The notes: generated by a model from the letters alone, not told the origin. A stretch of DNA of 64,000 bases from Neocallimastix lanati (nom. inval.) (GCA_016946835.1 JACVTC010000003.1:3161001-3225000), one strand, 5' to 3'; counted from the stretch's first letter, positions 29,437 through 42,301 are shown. Program-made: numbers and translations.

Positions 29437-29697
29437 TTGATATAACCCTGGTTCGAGAAAGGAAGTATTGTTGGGATTAATTAATTAAAATAAAAATTAT
29501 AAAGGTCAATAAAATAAATGGAATATAATTAAAACATTGATTTATGTTTTAAGAATTATTAGTTCTTATTTTATTAATTATAATTAATGTTTAGAATTCA
29601 AGCCACCTATTAAAAATATTATAAAATCATTTGATTGACATTAATTTATGTTTGAATAATAAAAATTATTTTATATTAATTAAGGTTTGAATATTTG
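29437..29697 (+). repeat. Dispersed repeat, copy 1 (plus orientation)
   Basis: Matches the reverse complement of 40542..41077 in blocks: TGATATAAC-CTGGTTCGAG then TATTGTTGGGATT, GAATATAATTAAAACATTGA, and CAAGCCAC followed by ATTAATTTATGTTTGAATAA. The other copy has about 275 bp more in the middle. No coding capacity. Probably a non-autonomous mobile repeat. GGTTCGA resembles a pol III B-box core, but no tRNA fold is visible. Confidence 0.6.
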
Positions 29698-30833
29698 TTT
29701 TTTTTTTATATGAATATATATATCCCAATAACCTAAACAGACTTCAAACTTTATGTTTATTGAAAAAATAGATCTTTATCATGAAGTATAAAGTGATGCC
29801 CAAAATAAATAAAAAATACTAATAATAAAATTATATATATATATAAAAAAAAAAAAAAAAAAAAAAAAAAACTTATATATAAAGAAAAAATATAAATATA
29901 AAAAAAAGAAAAAATTTTATAGTAAAATGTTATATATATATATATGAATATATATACACTATTTATAATATCTATTAATAATAATATATTATTTATTAAT
30001 TACTAAATAATATATATAAGCAATGTATATTATTAAAACACTAAATTAACCCCCTTTATAGCCCTTATAAATATTATTTTTATTAAAAAAAAAAAAAAAA
30101 CATGTCATTTAAATTTTATCTTTTTTTTTTTAATTTGTGTGTTTGTGTGTTAGTGTGTTTGTGTATTAACATGTTTTATAATATAAAATAAAATTATTAA
30201 TAGAATAACAATAAAAGAAAAAGATATAATTTAATTATTAAATAGAAATAATTATAATTTATATACTCCATATAATAATATATTGGTAATTAATCAATCA
30301 ATATAAAATATATACATATAAAATTTTAAAAATTAATAAAAAAAAAAAAAAATCATTAATAATTCCTTGAAATCCTATTAAATCTAAGGAGCTATTGTTA
30401 TTATATATCTTTTACATCTTTAGTTAATATAAAAATTAAGTAGTAGAAATTTATTTCTTATTATTTAAAAAATAAACATAAAACGTATTAAAATAATACA
30501 ATGAAGTATAATAAACCATATAAATTAATAATAAAAACAAAACAAAAAAATAAAACAAAGTATTACAATTTGATTTAAAACTTTTTTTAAGTGAATTGAA
30601 TAATCTTTTTAATAAATATTATTACTTTTATATCATCATATTTTTTAATGATTTCTTTTATTTATTATTATATTTATTTGAAAATTTAATGGTTAATGTT
30701 TACTGCTATACTTTAATAATTAATTGAATATATATATATATATATATATTTTATTATTATAGAGTTATTTATAGAGTAATTCATCTATTTATTTTTTTTA
30801 AACTTAAATAATAAAAAAAACATTACATCATTT

Positions 30834-31558
30834 TTATTTTATTTTATTTTATTTTATTTTATTTTATTTTTATTTTATTTTATTTTATTTTATTTTATTT
30901 TATTTTATTTTATTTTACTATTTATTTTATTTTATTTTATTTTATTTTATTTTATTTTATTTTATTTTATTTTATTTTATTTTATTTTATTTTATTTTAT
31001 TTTATTTTATTTTATTTTATTTTATTTTATTTTATTTTATTTTACTATTTATTTTATTTTATTTTATTTTATTTTATTTTATTTTATTTTATTTTATTTT
31101 ATTTTATTTTATTTTATTTTATTTTATTTTATTTTATTTTATTTTATTTTATTTTATTTTATTTTATTTTATTTTATTTTATTTTATTTTATTTTATTTT
31201 ATTTTATTTTATTTTATTTTATTTTATTTTATTTTATTTTATTTTATTTTATTTTATTTTATTTTATTTTATTTTATTTTATTTTATTTTATTTTATTTT
31301 ATTTTATTTTATTTTATTTTATTTTATTTTATTTTATTTTATTTTATTTTATTTTATTTTATTTTATTTTATTTTATTTTATTTTATTTTATTTTATTTT
31401 ATTTTATTTTATTTTATTTTATTTTATTTTATTTTATTTTATTTTATTTTATTTTATTTTATTTTATTTTATTTTATTTTATTTTATTTTATTTTATTTT
31501 ATTTTTATTTTTATTTTTATTTTTATTTTTATTTTTATTTTTTTATTTTTTTATTTTT
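30834..31558. repeat. (TTTTA)n pentanucleotide array
   Basis: About 130 nearly perfect TTTTA units up to ~31502, then TTTTTA/TTTTTTA variants to 31558. The same interruption (TTTTACTATTTATTTT) occurs near 30916 and 31041, 25 units apart, suggesting internal duplication. Confidence 0.95.
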
Positions 31559-32251
31559 TGGACAAAAAATATTACATCATTCATAATAATTCAATTCCAT
31601 ACTATTATAGATATTTTAGTATATATATTACTAATATAATAAGACTTAATTTTATTATTTATTATTTATTAAAATAATTAAATAATTTATATATTAAAAT
31701 TTTTTAATTTATTAATTTGATCTTCTAATTTAAAGTATTTTATTTAAAATAATTTAATAAAAGCATTTTGAAACGTTTAAGATTAAATTTTTACATCATT
31801 ATTAATTAAATAGAAATAGAATAGAAAAAAAAAAAAAAAAAAAAAAACAACTAATAATAATAATAATAATCATAATAAAAGAATATTTACTATATATGGT
31901 TAAAAAAGGATATAATTAATAAATAGATAGTTAATTAATTAATTATGCAATAATAATATTTATAATATTTTATATAATAATATAGACAATATTTAAATAA
32001 ACATTAAATGTTATAATAATAAAATAATAATAAATAATAATAAATAATAATATTTTAAAAATTGGATTTTGTAATCCAAAAAAAAAATATATTTTCAAAA
32101 ATTCAAAATTTATATATATATAAAGGTTATATATATATATAAAGGTAAAATATTAATGAAATTGAAATAGAATATAGAAAACCTTTATTATATTATTTTT
32201 TTTATAGATATATATAATATTTTTTTTTTATTTCTTTTACTTTTTTTTTGT

Positions 32252-32443
32252 TTAATAGAAAATATCGATTTTCTTTTTTTTCAAAATATGTTTATTATAA
32301 TTTTTTTTTCCATAGTTGTTTCCACTATTATTATAAATATTTTCTGGATTAATTGTAGGTGATAAAACATGAAACTGTGTCAAAAAATTGTGTCTTATTA
32401 AATTTATATTAAGAAAAAAAATAATAAATAATTTGTATTTCAT
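32252..32443 (-). CDS. Possible small secreted or hypothetical peptide, 63 aa
   Basis: The frame opens MKYKLFIIFFLNINLIRHN, resembling the signal peptides of nearby genes, and continues FHVLSPTINPENIYNNSGNN before a Lys-rich end. It is somewhat more complex than the surrounding DNA. An AG within the frame (GACACAG, ~32373) could be a splice acceptor. No family was recognised. It may be chance or the remnant of a signal-peptide exon. Confidence 0.25.
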   Translation of the reverse strand: MKYKLFIIFFLNINLIRHNFLTQFHVLSPTINPENIYNNSGNNYGKKNYNKHILKKKKIDIFY

Positions 32444-34277
32444 ATTAAAAAAAATAATAAATATATTCTAATAAATAAGTTATCCTATACTTCAATAAAA
32501 ATAATATATACACATCAATAAATGAATAAGATGATACATATTAAGAAAGGTCAACTTTTTTTTTTTTTAATTCAAAAATTTTAATTTCTTTTTTTTTTTT
32601 TTAATACATCAACTGAGTAGTTCTTTCATATTATTATATTAATTTTGAACTTTATCATATCTAATTAAATTAAATATTAAAAATTTTACCAATTTAATAT
32701 CAACAGTTCATTCATTAAAATTTTAAAAATTTTTAAATTTAATTAATATTTCAATTGATTATCATAAATTTCATCAATTTTCAATTTTTAAAAATTATGA
32801 TATTAATTAATATTATAAAAAAAAAAAAAAAAAAAAAAAATTAATATAAAAAAATAATATTTAAATAAAGTTTTTTTATTTTTTTTTTTTTTTTTTTTTT
32901 TATTTTAATCTGCAAGAATATGCTGTCAATTAAAAAATTAAAAAATTAAAAATTAAAAAATTAAAAAAATTAAAAAAATTAAAAATTAAAGATTAAAGAT
33001 TAAAGGATTAAAAAAAAAAAAGTCATTTAAAAAAAAAAAAAATTTTTTTTTTTTTTGATTGATAATCTTTTGAATTTTATTTATTATTATAATATTTGAA
33101 TATTCCATATAATGAACATCATGTAATAAAATTTTTTTTTCTTTTAAAAAAAAATGAGTAATTTTAAATAATAAAAGCCTTTTTTTTTTATAAACGTTTT
33201 TTTTTTTTTTTATTTTATAAATGAATTTTATTATTTTTAAATGAATTTTATTTTTTTTTAAATGAATTTTATTTTTTTTATAAATGTTTTTTTTATTTTA
33301 TTATTAACGTTTTTTTTTAAAAAAGAAATGATTTTTTAATATAGGACATATATTTGAAATTAATTAAATAAAAAAAATATATATATATATATATTTTTAT
33401 ATTTAATAAATGTAATAATTGTTATGAAGTATTTAGATATACCTTATCACAATTATTATTCTTATCTATTATTCATTTATATTTGTCATATTTATTTAAA
33501 TCTTTATATATTTTATATATATAATATTTAAACAAATATATTTATTTATATAATATTTTTTTCATATTTTCATTTTTAATGAATATTATTGAATTATGTG
33601 GATCTTTTTAATTATTAAAAATTTTAATACTTTAAATAATGGAAACTGTTACACAGAATTAATTTATTTTTTCATTCTGTATATATTTAGTAATATTATT
33701 ATCATTATTGTTATGTCATTAATAATATTAAAAAATTTATGGAAAAATTAAATCATGTAATACATTAAAAAAAAAAAAAAAAAAAATTGGTATCATAGAT
33801 TGACAATATTAAAAATATGATTTAATATTAAAACAATAGAAAAGTAATGTTAAAACTTTATTTTTTTTTTTGAGTATTTAAATGAAAAGTTTTTACCCTA
33901 ATTCATTATTTATATAAAAAAAAATTGACTTTCAAATTTTATTTTTGTTTCTATATATATATATAATATATATATATAATTGATAAATAATAGAAAAATA
34001 AAAATAAATATATATATATATATAATAAAATAGTATAATACTATTTTTTTAATATCTATATGAATGAAAATAATTTTGTTATAATAAATTATTAAAAAAA
34101 TACTCATATATATAATAAATAATTTTAAAATATTAATTGAATTAATATAATAAAATTATAAATAAAATTAAAATATTTTTATAAATATTTTTTATTTAAA
34201 AACAAAGTGATATATAATTACTTAATTAATTAAGAAACAATTATATTCTAATAATTAATATAATTAATATTATTATA

Positions 34278-34308
<31 letters not shown>

Positions 34309-34598
34309 TGTTTGAAAGAATATATTATTATTAAAAAAAAAAAAATAATAACAATTATATATTTTATCTAAATTTAAGAAATTTAGCAATTTAAAAATAT
34401 ATACATCAAAGAACATCTTTGAAAATAAATATTTAATTTAAAAATAAAAAATTGAAAATAAGAAAATTTTAAAATAAGAAAATTTTTAAAATAAGAAAAT
34501 TTTTAAAATAAGAAAAATTGAAAATAAGAAAAATTGAAAATAAAACACAAAAATAAAAAAAAGAAATTGAATTAAATAATTATAAAAAAAAAAAAAAA

Positions 34599-37446
34599 AT
34601 GAAATATATATTTACTATTTTACCTATTATATTAGCTTGCCTTAAAGTTAAAGGTGAAGATGTTTGTTGGTCACAAAATTTAAAAGGTAGAAATAAAGCA
34701 TTTCTTAATATTTTTTATTTTTAATGATATATAAAAAAAAATTATCATTAATATATTTAAATATTTATATATATAATACATATATATACTTAGATAAATT
34801 CCCATGTTGTAAAAGTGATAATGTAGAAGTGGCTGGAAAACAAATGGATGGTTCATGGTATACTATTTTTAAATCATATTACAATATTATAAAATTATAT
34901 ATATATTTATACATAGATAAGATTTATAATTTTTTTTTTTATATTTACATATAAATTTTTTTTTTATATAAACAAAAAACTAATACAAATCTATATTATT
35001 TTATAATTAATTAAATAAATTAATCCAAAAAAAAAAAAAAAAAAAAATAGGGGTTATGAAAATGGTGAAAAATGTGGTATTAGAAACCAACGTTATAATT
35101 GGAATCTTCGTGATAAATATGATGAAACAAGAAATCAATGGGAAGAATTTAAAGTTAAATGGGATAACGAATATAAATATGATTATCAACGTATTGCTGT
35201 TATTCCTGGTGAAGATGAAACAAAACTTAATTTCGGTTGGGAATCGACTACAAATTCAAAACCCGTCATTCGTTTCTTTTACAATGAAGATATGACGGAT
35301 TTTGAAGAGTTTACTGGTACTACAGAATATTATAGAAAATTAAATAGTCAAAAGTATTACTTTAATAAAGTTACTGTTACTGGTATCGAACCAAATTCAG
35401 TCTACCATTATCAAAGAAAATTAAATGATGAATGGGAAGATCCAGTTCAATTTAATACTCATGATCCCGATAATTTTAAATTTGTCTTTGTTGGAGACCC
35501 ACAAATTGGCGGTTCCGGTGACCGACTGGGTTACAATTCCTCAACCAAAATTGGTGTTGATAGTGCCACAAGAAATGATGCCTTTAATTGGAATGTTACA
35601 GTAAATAACTTTTTTGAACAGACGGACGGTAAGCCAAGTCTTTTATTATCGGCTGGTGATCAAGTAGATTATGGATCCGATGGTGATACTCAGGAACAAC
35701 AATACTCTGCTTATCTTCTTCCAGATCTGTTAAAGACTCTTCCAATTGCTCCAGCTCTTGGTAATCATGAAATGAACACTGAGAATTTCAGACATCATTT
35801 CAATGTACCAAATCCTTTACCAAGAAATAAGGTTTATGACTATAATATTGTTTCAGCCTTTAATTATTATTTCAAATATAATAATGTTCTTGTCGTTGTT
35901 CTCGAAACAAATTACAATGACTGTCATGAATGCGAATTAACCGTTTCAAAAGCTCTCGAAGCCTATCCAGAGACAGACTGGCGTGTGGCTTTATTCCATC
36001 AAGATATTTATGGTAATGGTAAAACGCATTCCCAAGGTGATGCTCAAAAGTTACGTCCATGTTTAACAGGTCTCTTTGATATCTATAATTTTGACGTTGT
36101 TATTAATGGTCATGATCATGTCTATACCACAACTCATTTTGTTAACTTCAGTGACAAAACTAATGATGATGGTAATGATAAAAATGATTACAGTATCAGT
36201 AAAATTGAAACCAATACTGTGATTAAAAATCCAAAAGGTACCTTCTATATCACTGCTAACTGTTCTACCGGTAGTAAATTCAATGAATTAGAAAGTAAAG
36301 AATTTGATTATGTCTTCAATTACAATCAAAGTTTCACCTCAACATTTGGTGTTTTAGATTTTAAGAAGGAAGATGGAAAAGTAAAATTAGAAATTAATAT
36401 TTTTGAAGTCGATTCAAACAGTATTATTGATGGTCCATATATTTTTGAAAAGGAAATGGGAGCCAATTCAGTAAGTAGCTATGATGATAATTCGTTTGCT
36501 AATAAATTTGGTTATCCAAGATGTCAGGAGAGTTCTACAAAAATTAAGTATTCATCTTTTAATGGCTCATGGGGTTATGAAAATGGCTCATGGTGTGGTA
36601 TTGATAAAAAAGATACGGAATACTGTTGGGCTTCTCAGCTTGGTTACTCCTGTTGTAGAAATACCAGATATATAGAAATAGTGGATATTAATGGTAAATG
36701 GGGTTTCGAAAATGGAGGAAGATGTGGAATTATTGACGATGGAAGTGAAGAATACATAGAAATAAGTAGGAACTGTTTCTCAATAGATTTAGGTTATCCA
36801 TGTTGTAAAAAAACCCAAAAAGTTGAATCAAAAGATAGTGATGGTACCTGGGGTTATGAAAATGGTGGATGGTGTGGTTTAGAAGGACGTATGAGAGATA
36901 TCACTTGTTGGTCCGAAAGAAAAGGTTTCCCATGTTGTTCTTCCAAAGATACTAAAGTTGATTATGAAGATTCAGATGGTAAATGGGGTCATGAAAATAA
37001 TCAATGGTGTGGTATAAGAACTGAAGAAGTTCCTACTACTACTACTACCACCACTACTACTACCACTACTTCTCCATCTGCTACTCCAACTAAAGTATCA
37101 AAAATTTGTAATAATGTTAAGGGTTATAGATGCTGTAAAAAATCTACAACAATAATAGAAAATATTGACCGTAAAACTAATGTTAAATATGGTATTGAAA
37201 AATTTGAAGATGGTAATAGAGAATGGTGTGTCATCGTTTCTACTCCAGGTGAATGCGTCTTCTCAAGAAATAATATTCCATGTTGTAAACCAGAAACTGA
37301 ACTTTATTTAACGGATGATGTTGGTATGCTTGGTATTAAACATGGAAAATATGGTAAAGAAAATGATGCATTTTGTGCTATTGTTGAAGATGAAATTAAT
37401 GTTTCATCAACAACTACCACTTCTTCTACCACTACTACTACTACCA

Positions 37447-37480
<34 letters not shown>

Positions 37481-38036
37481 CACTACCACTACCACTACCA
37501 CCACTACTACTACTACTACTACTACAACAACAACTACCACTACTACCACTCCAGCTACTACTGAAACACCAATTGAAACACCAATTGAAACACCAATTGA
37601 AATACCATCAACTTGTTGGTCAGAATTATTAGGTTTTCCATGTTGTGTTGGAACTGTTACAGTTGAATATACTGATGAAGATGGTGAATGGGGTTTACAA
37701 AATGGTGATTGGTGTGGTATTCCAAAAGAAATTCAATGTTGGTCTCAATCCCAAGGATTTCCATGTTGTAGTCCAGACACACCAGTCTTTTCTACAGATG
37801 AAAGTGGAAAATGGGGTATTGAAAATGATGACTGGTGTGGTATTATTGAAGATGATGATATTACCCCAACGACGACTTCTATAGAGTATATACCAACTCC
37901 AACTCCAACTGAAGAAGTTTGTGCTACTGTATTTGAGCAATGTGGAGGTGCAGAGCACAACGGTCCTTTCAAATGTTGTGGAAATTTAGTTTGTGTGAGC
38001 TTTGGTATGTACTATTCACAATGTTTAGAACAATAA
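34599..38036 (+). CDS. Gene C: secreted nine-dockerin metallophosphoesterase with CBM1
   Basis: Exons 34599-34686, 34794-34857 and 35051-38036 give 1045 aa. The signal peptide is [19 protein letters not shown]. One N-terminal dockerin (CWSQNLKDKFPCC...[13 protein letters not shown]) precedes the charged linker and the PAP-N/FN3-like plus phosphoesterase domains: FVGDPQIGG (Asp200), AGDQVDYG (Asp254), GNHE (288-291), FHQD (His367) and GHDHVY (His405, His407). The metal ligands are kept. Eight dockerin-like modules follow in the same exon: a degenerate one (FGYPRCQ), three good ones to ~37015, two degenerate ones (GYRCC, IPCC; ~37105-37390), and two good ones (~37612-37848). Two Thr-rich linkers separate the groups. 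A fungal CBM1 ends the protein ([20 protein letters not shown]...YYSQCL, from ~37918). Likely a secreted phosphoesterase that bridges cellulose and dockerin-binding partners; substrate unknown. Confidence 0.88.
36496..37848 (+). repeat. Intronless array of eight dockerin-like modules in gene C
   Basis: Modules with CWxxxxGFPCC...GKWGxENxxWCGI recur at about 36496-36603, 36618-36735, 36770-36880, 36903-37018, 37105-37235, 37252-37390, 37612-37722 and 37735-37848. Modules 1, 5 and 6 lack part of the Cys or Trp pattern. Unlike gene A, no introns interrupt them. Confidence 0.82.
37405..37558 (+). repeat. (ACT/ACC/ACA)n tract encoding poly-Thr linker
   Basis: A run of about 47 Thr codons, mostly ACT with ACC and ACA, separates dockerin groups in gene C, followed by three Glu-Thr-Pro-Ile repeats. 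A shorter poly-Thr tract is at 37033..37067. These are probably O-glycosylated, stiff linkers. The poly-Val and poly-Leu frames read here in other phases are artefacts. Confidence 0.9.
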
Positions 38037-39333
38037 AAAACAAAAAAAAATAATTTCATAAAAAAATAGTGTTTTATATATATATAATAAAAAAAAATAA
38101 TAATTAATATATATATAATATAAAAACTTTCATTAACTAATAAAATTTAAAAAAAAAAAAAAAAAAAAAAAGTGAAATATATATATATACTACCATAATC
38201 TAATGAAATAATATATATATATATGTATTATCATTATAAATAATTTTTATAATTTTACAAAGTAAATAAAATAATATATAATAATACCAATAACATATAA
38301 TAATAAAAATAAAATATTTAATATATTATTATATAATAATATGTTTTAAGATAATAATATTATTAAATATAAAGATATATCTATTATATATTATCATTGA
38401 CTATTTTATCATTTAGTCATTTTTATTTGCATGCTTTTTACTTTAAATATTTTTAAAAAAATATTTAAATAAAAATTGAAATAAAGATTTAATTAATAAT
38501 TTTATACAAAAATTAATATCAACGTTTAATTTAATAAAAAAAAATAATTATAATAATAAAAAATTACAGAAATAAATTAAAAAAAAAAAAAATTTAAAAA
38601 ATAATTAAAGATAACTCTAATAATTTATTATTAATAATTTTTGAAATATTCATATAATAATATAATAATAATAATTAAAATGATAAATCCAATAATAATA
38701 TTATTATAATAATTTTTGAAAAGGAAGTTTTAAAAGATTAGATATTTTAAAAGAAAATAGCATGCAATATGTAATAATTAATACATGCTTTAATGTTTAA
38801 ATTTTAGTTTTTTATCATAAACTTAAATAGTATATATAATTTTTTTTTAAAGAAAAGATAAAAAGATAATTTTTATAATTGTATTTATTAAAAAAAAAAA
38901 AAAAAAAAATGTCTCATAAAATTTCAATACAAATTAAAATAAAATAATTTTTTATATATATATTAAAGTATAGCCATCACCGCCAGAATAATTATAATAA
39001 ATAATATTAAATTATAAATATAATTATAATAAATATAATTTTAATAAATATAATAAATATTATTAACTATAGCATAACATTAATTTTGTACTTCAGAGTC
39101 ATTTTTTATTAACTATTGTTTTATATTAAAATTATATTAAAAAAAAAATTTTTTTTTTTTTTATCATTCATTAATAATATGATGACTTGTATTTTTTGTA
39201 TCCAAGAATTGAAAAGATAAAAATGATAATTTTTTTTTTATCTTTATTATTTTTTTTTTTTTTTATTTTTTACAATTATAAAGTTTATTATTACTATATT
39301 TATTTTAATAATAATAATAATAATAACTAAAAT

Positions 39334-39391
<58 letters not shown>

Positions 39392-41162
39392 TAATAAACC
39401 TCAAATAGAAAAATAATATTTATAATTACTATTATTTATTTATTTATTTTTTTTTTTTTTTTTTAATTTATAAATTTAATTAATTTTTTTTTTTGAATAA
39501 ATGTATTGGTGTTTAGTTCCTTTATTATTTTTTTTTTATTTCCTTTACTTCCTTTAATAATTTTCTTTATTTTCTTTATTAATTTTTTATTTTTTTTTTC
39601 TTTATTTACTTTCTTATTTTTTTTTTTATTTTCTTTATTTACTTTTACTCTTTTCTTTTATTTTCTTCTTTTATTATATTTTTTATTGTTAATTTTTTTT
39701 TCTTCAGTAATTATTAATTATATTTTACTTTAATTAAACTTTAGAGATATATACAAAAAGAAAATAAAAAAAATTTTTTCTTAAAGTTAAGGATAAATTT
39801 CATAATTTAAAAAAAAAATTTTTTTCATGAAGTAAGGATAAATTTCATAATTTTAAAAATATATATATATATTTATATAGAAGTTTTCTATAATTAATAA
39901 TTTTTCTTTTATTAAAATTTAATGTATCAAACTTTGAAGATCCAAAAAAATATTTATTATTTTTAATATTAATTTTAATTTTTCGTTTTAATATTTTTTT
40001 TTTATTATATATTTATTTATTTATTTAATATATTATTATTATTATAAATTAATGTCTTAATATGTTAAAAAAAATATATATATATATATCAAGAAATTAG
40101 CTGAAAAAGGAAAGATTCATATATTTTTTTTTATCAATTTACAATATACAAAAATTAAAAAAAAAAAAAAAAAAAAAATATTTATATTGTGTACAACTGA
40201 AGTTTTATTAAACAAAAGGGAAATTTTTAATTTATTTATTTATTTATTTACAGGTAAACTTTAATTTTTTTTTTTTTTTTAAAAAATTTAATAATTATTT
40301 CAAATAAAAATTTTTTTTTTTTTTTACTATTATATTATAAATTATGATATGATATACTAAAATAATATAATTATTTCTAAATGAAAATTTTATTTAATTT
40401 TTAATAATTGAAAATATAATATAAATTATATTATTATCATATTTTTATACTATAATTTTTTTTATTATTTAAATATTTTTAAAATTCATAATCATTATTT
40501 GAAATATCTTAATATATATTTAAGATTATTTGATATAAAATGAAATATTCAAACCTCAATATAAAATAATTTTATTATTCAAACATAAATTAATGTCAAA
40601 AATCATATTTAATTCTAATGATTTTATGTTATTTATAAGTGGCTTGATTTCTATATATTAATTATTTGCAATCAATAATAAATTTTATAGCATAAATCAA
40701 TGTTTTAATTATATTCTTTTTATTTTTTATTTATCTTTATATAATTATTAAATATTTCCTTAAATAATTATTTTTAACATATTTTATAATAATTTAATGT
40801 AAAAATTTATTAAATAAATTATTTTAATCACAAGAACTACTAATTAAATATTTATTTATAATCAAATAACATAAAAATTAAACATTTCTCTGAATAACTG
40901 TGTGAGAAAGTTGTTAGATATTTTTAAATGTATAATCAAGTATAATTATTTTTATTTGAATAGATATATGTAATATGTAATCATAATAATAAAATTAAAA
41001 TAAATAACTTAATAATACTTTAATAAATATAATATTTTTAATCCCAACAATATTTCCTCGAACCAGAGTTATATCATAATTTTATTTAATTTGTTAATTT
41101 TTAAAATAAAATAAGCAATACAGAGCTTTGTTCTAAATAAATGATTAACAAAAAATAATTTA

Positions 41163-41197
<35 letters not shown>

Positions 41198-41230
41198 AAG
41201 AAAGAAAGAAAAGAAAAAAATTCCTATTAA
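38037..41230. other. Intergenic region downstream of gene C
   Basis: A/T-rich with poly-A/T runs, an (AAT)n stretch near 39333..39390 and a T-rich TTTATTTTC tract at 39500..39735. Copy 2 of the dispersed repeat lies at 40542..41077. No gene was recognised. Confidence 0.5.
40542..41077 (-). repeat. Dispersed repeat, copy 2 (minus orientation)
   Basis: Reverse complement matches 29437..29697 at both ends, with about 275 bp of extra A/T-rich sequence after TTGTTGGGATT. Together the two copies form an inverted pair flanking gene C and about 11 kb of sequence. Confidence 0.6.
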
Positions 41231-41477
41231 AAATGGACAAATAGTCCAGGTAATATATATAAATAAAATTTATTTGTCATTTATTTAATAATAATAATAA
41301 TAATAATAAATAATATGCAATGGAAAATAAATAATAAATAATAATTTTAATATCATTAAAATTTTAGGTCATCCATGTTGTAAAAGTTCAAACGAAATTA
41401 TGCATGTAGTTATATATGGTTCATTTGGTTATGAAAATAACTCAAGGTGAGGATTAAATATTAAAAATCCTGATTCA
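41231..41477 (+). pseudogene. Orphan dockerin exon pair (dead)
   Basis: A 19-nt microexon relic (41231-41249, with AAA in place of the Cys codon, then Trp) ends in G|GTAATA. After an intron (41250-41367, ending TTTTAG) comes a 110-nt exon relic (41368-41477) reading GHPCCKSSNEIMHVV, then GSFGYENNS, then AGG TGA where Trp-Cys is expected, and ending in A|GTAAG. Lengths and phases equal the units of gene A exactly. The Trp of GxWG has become Phe and the final Cys codon is a stop. No adjoining gene body was seen, so it is probably a leftover of a fourth family member or a stray exon duplication. Confidence 0.8.
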
Positions 41478-41652
41478 GTAAGAAATATATAAATTCATAT
41501 ATACTATTATTAATTTTTATTCTTATAATTATATTATTATTATTAAATAATATTATTATTAAAAACTTATCAATTAAATTTGTATTAAATAATAATAACT
41601 TATAAAACAATATTACAATTACACTAATTCTTTTTTTTTTTTTTTTTTTTTT

Positions 41653-41812
<160 letters not shown>

Positions 41813-42301
41813 TAAACATTTATTCATTTATTTTTATTTATTTCATACTATCAAATTAAAATTATTAAATTTTATTACTTTTTTAGCATCATTATTCTAA
41901 ATTCTATTTGTATATATTCTATTTGTTTTTTTATTAATATATATATATTATATATACATTAATTGTTTAGCTCTAAAAATATTTTCAGTTTTCTCTCTGT
42001 TTTTTTTTTTTTTTTTTTTTTTTATTTATTTATTTATTTATTTATTTGAATTGAAAAAATTAAATGAAGATATAAATTTGATGAAAAAACTTGTATAAAA
42101 AGAAATATTATACAAACAAAAAACCCTACAAAATGTCCTTGTAACAGTAAATAATTTTTTTTTTTTTACGCTAAAATTCGATTGGTATACCATTAGATCT
42201 ATTTTTGTCATGAAAGTCATTGTTGAATCCATAAGTCAAAGAAGAAATTTTGATATATATTATAATTATACTAAAATTATTTTCTCATTTCATAAAAATT
42301 T

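Larger units (their letters stand above)
25859..34598. other. Long intergenic region dominated by simple repeats
   Basis: About 8.7 kb between genes B and C. It contains an ~80-bp tandem duplication (26186..26350), AAT/AATAATAAT compound repeats (27955..28158), one member of a dispersed repeat (29437..29697), a very long TTTTA array (30834..31558), and several short A/T minisatellites (32930..33012, 33215..33300, 34440..34548). Apart from one weak small reading frame at 32252..32443, no gene is supported. Confidence 0.55.

Noticed and set aside
29451-29485. tRNA gene suggested by GGTTCGA
   Set aside because: No acceptor or anticodon stem can be drawn around it, and the sequence is part of a dispersed repeat.
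32252-32443. Strong call as a secreted effector-like peptide
   Set aside because: Only the signal-like start supports it; kept as a low-confidence entry and not as a finding.
37304-37632. Poly-Val (minus) and Leu/Pro-rich (plus) frames over the Thr tract of gene C
   Set aside because: They are other-phase readings of the ACT repeat.
42038-42232. Minus-strand 64-aa frame
   Set aside because: Poly-Lys/Phe composition; another minus-strand phase reads slightly better (YGFNNDFHDKNRSNGIPIEF) but stops at once. Neither is supported.
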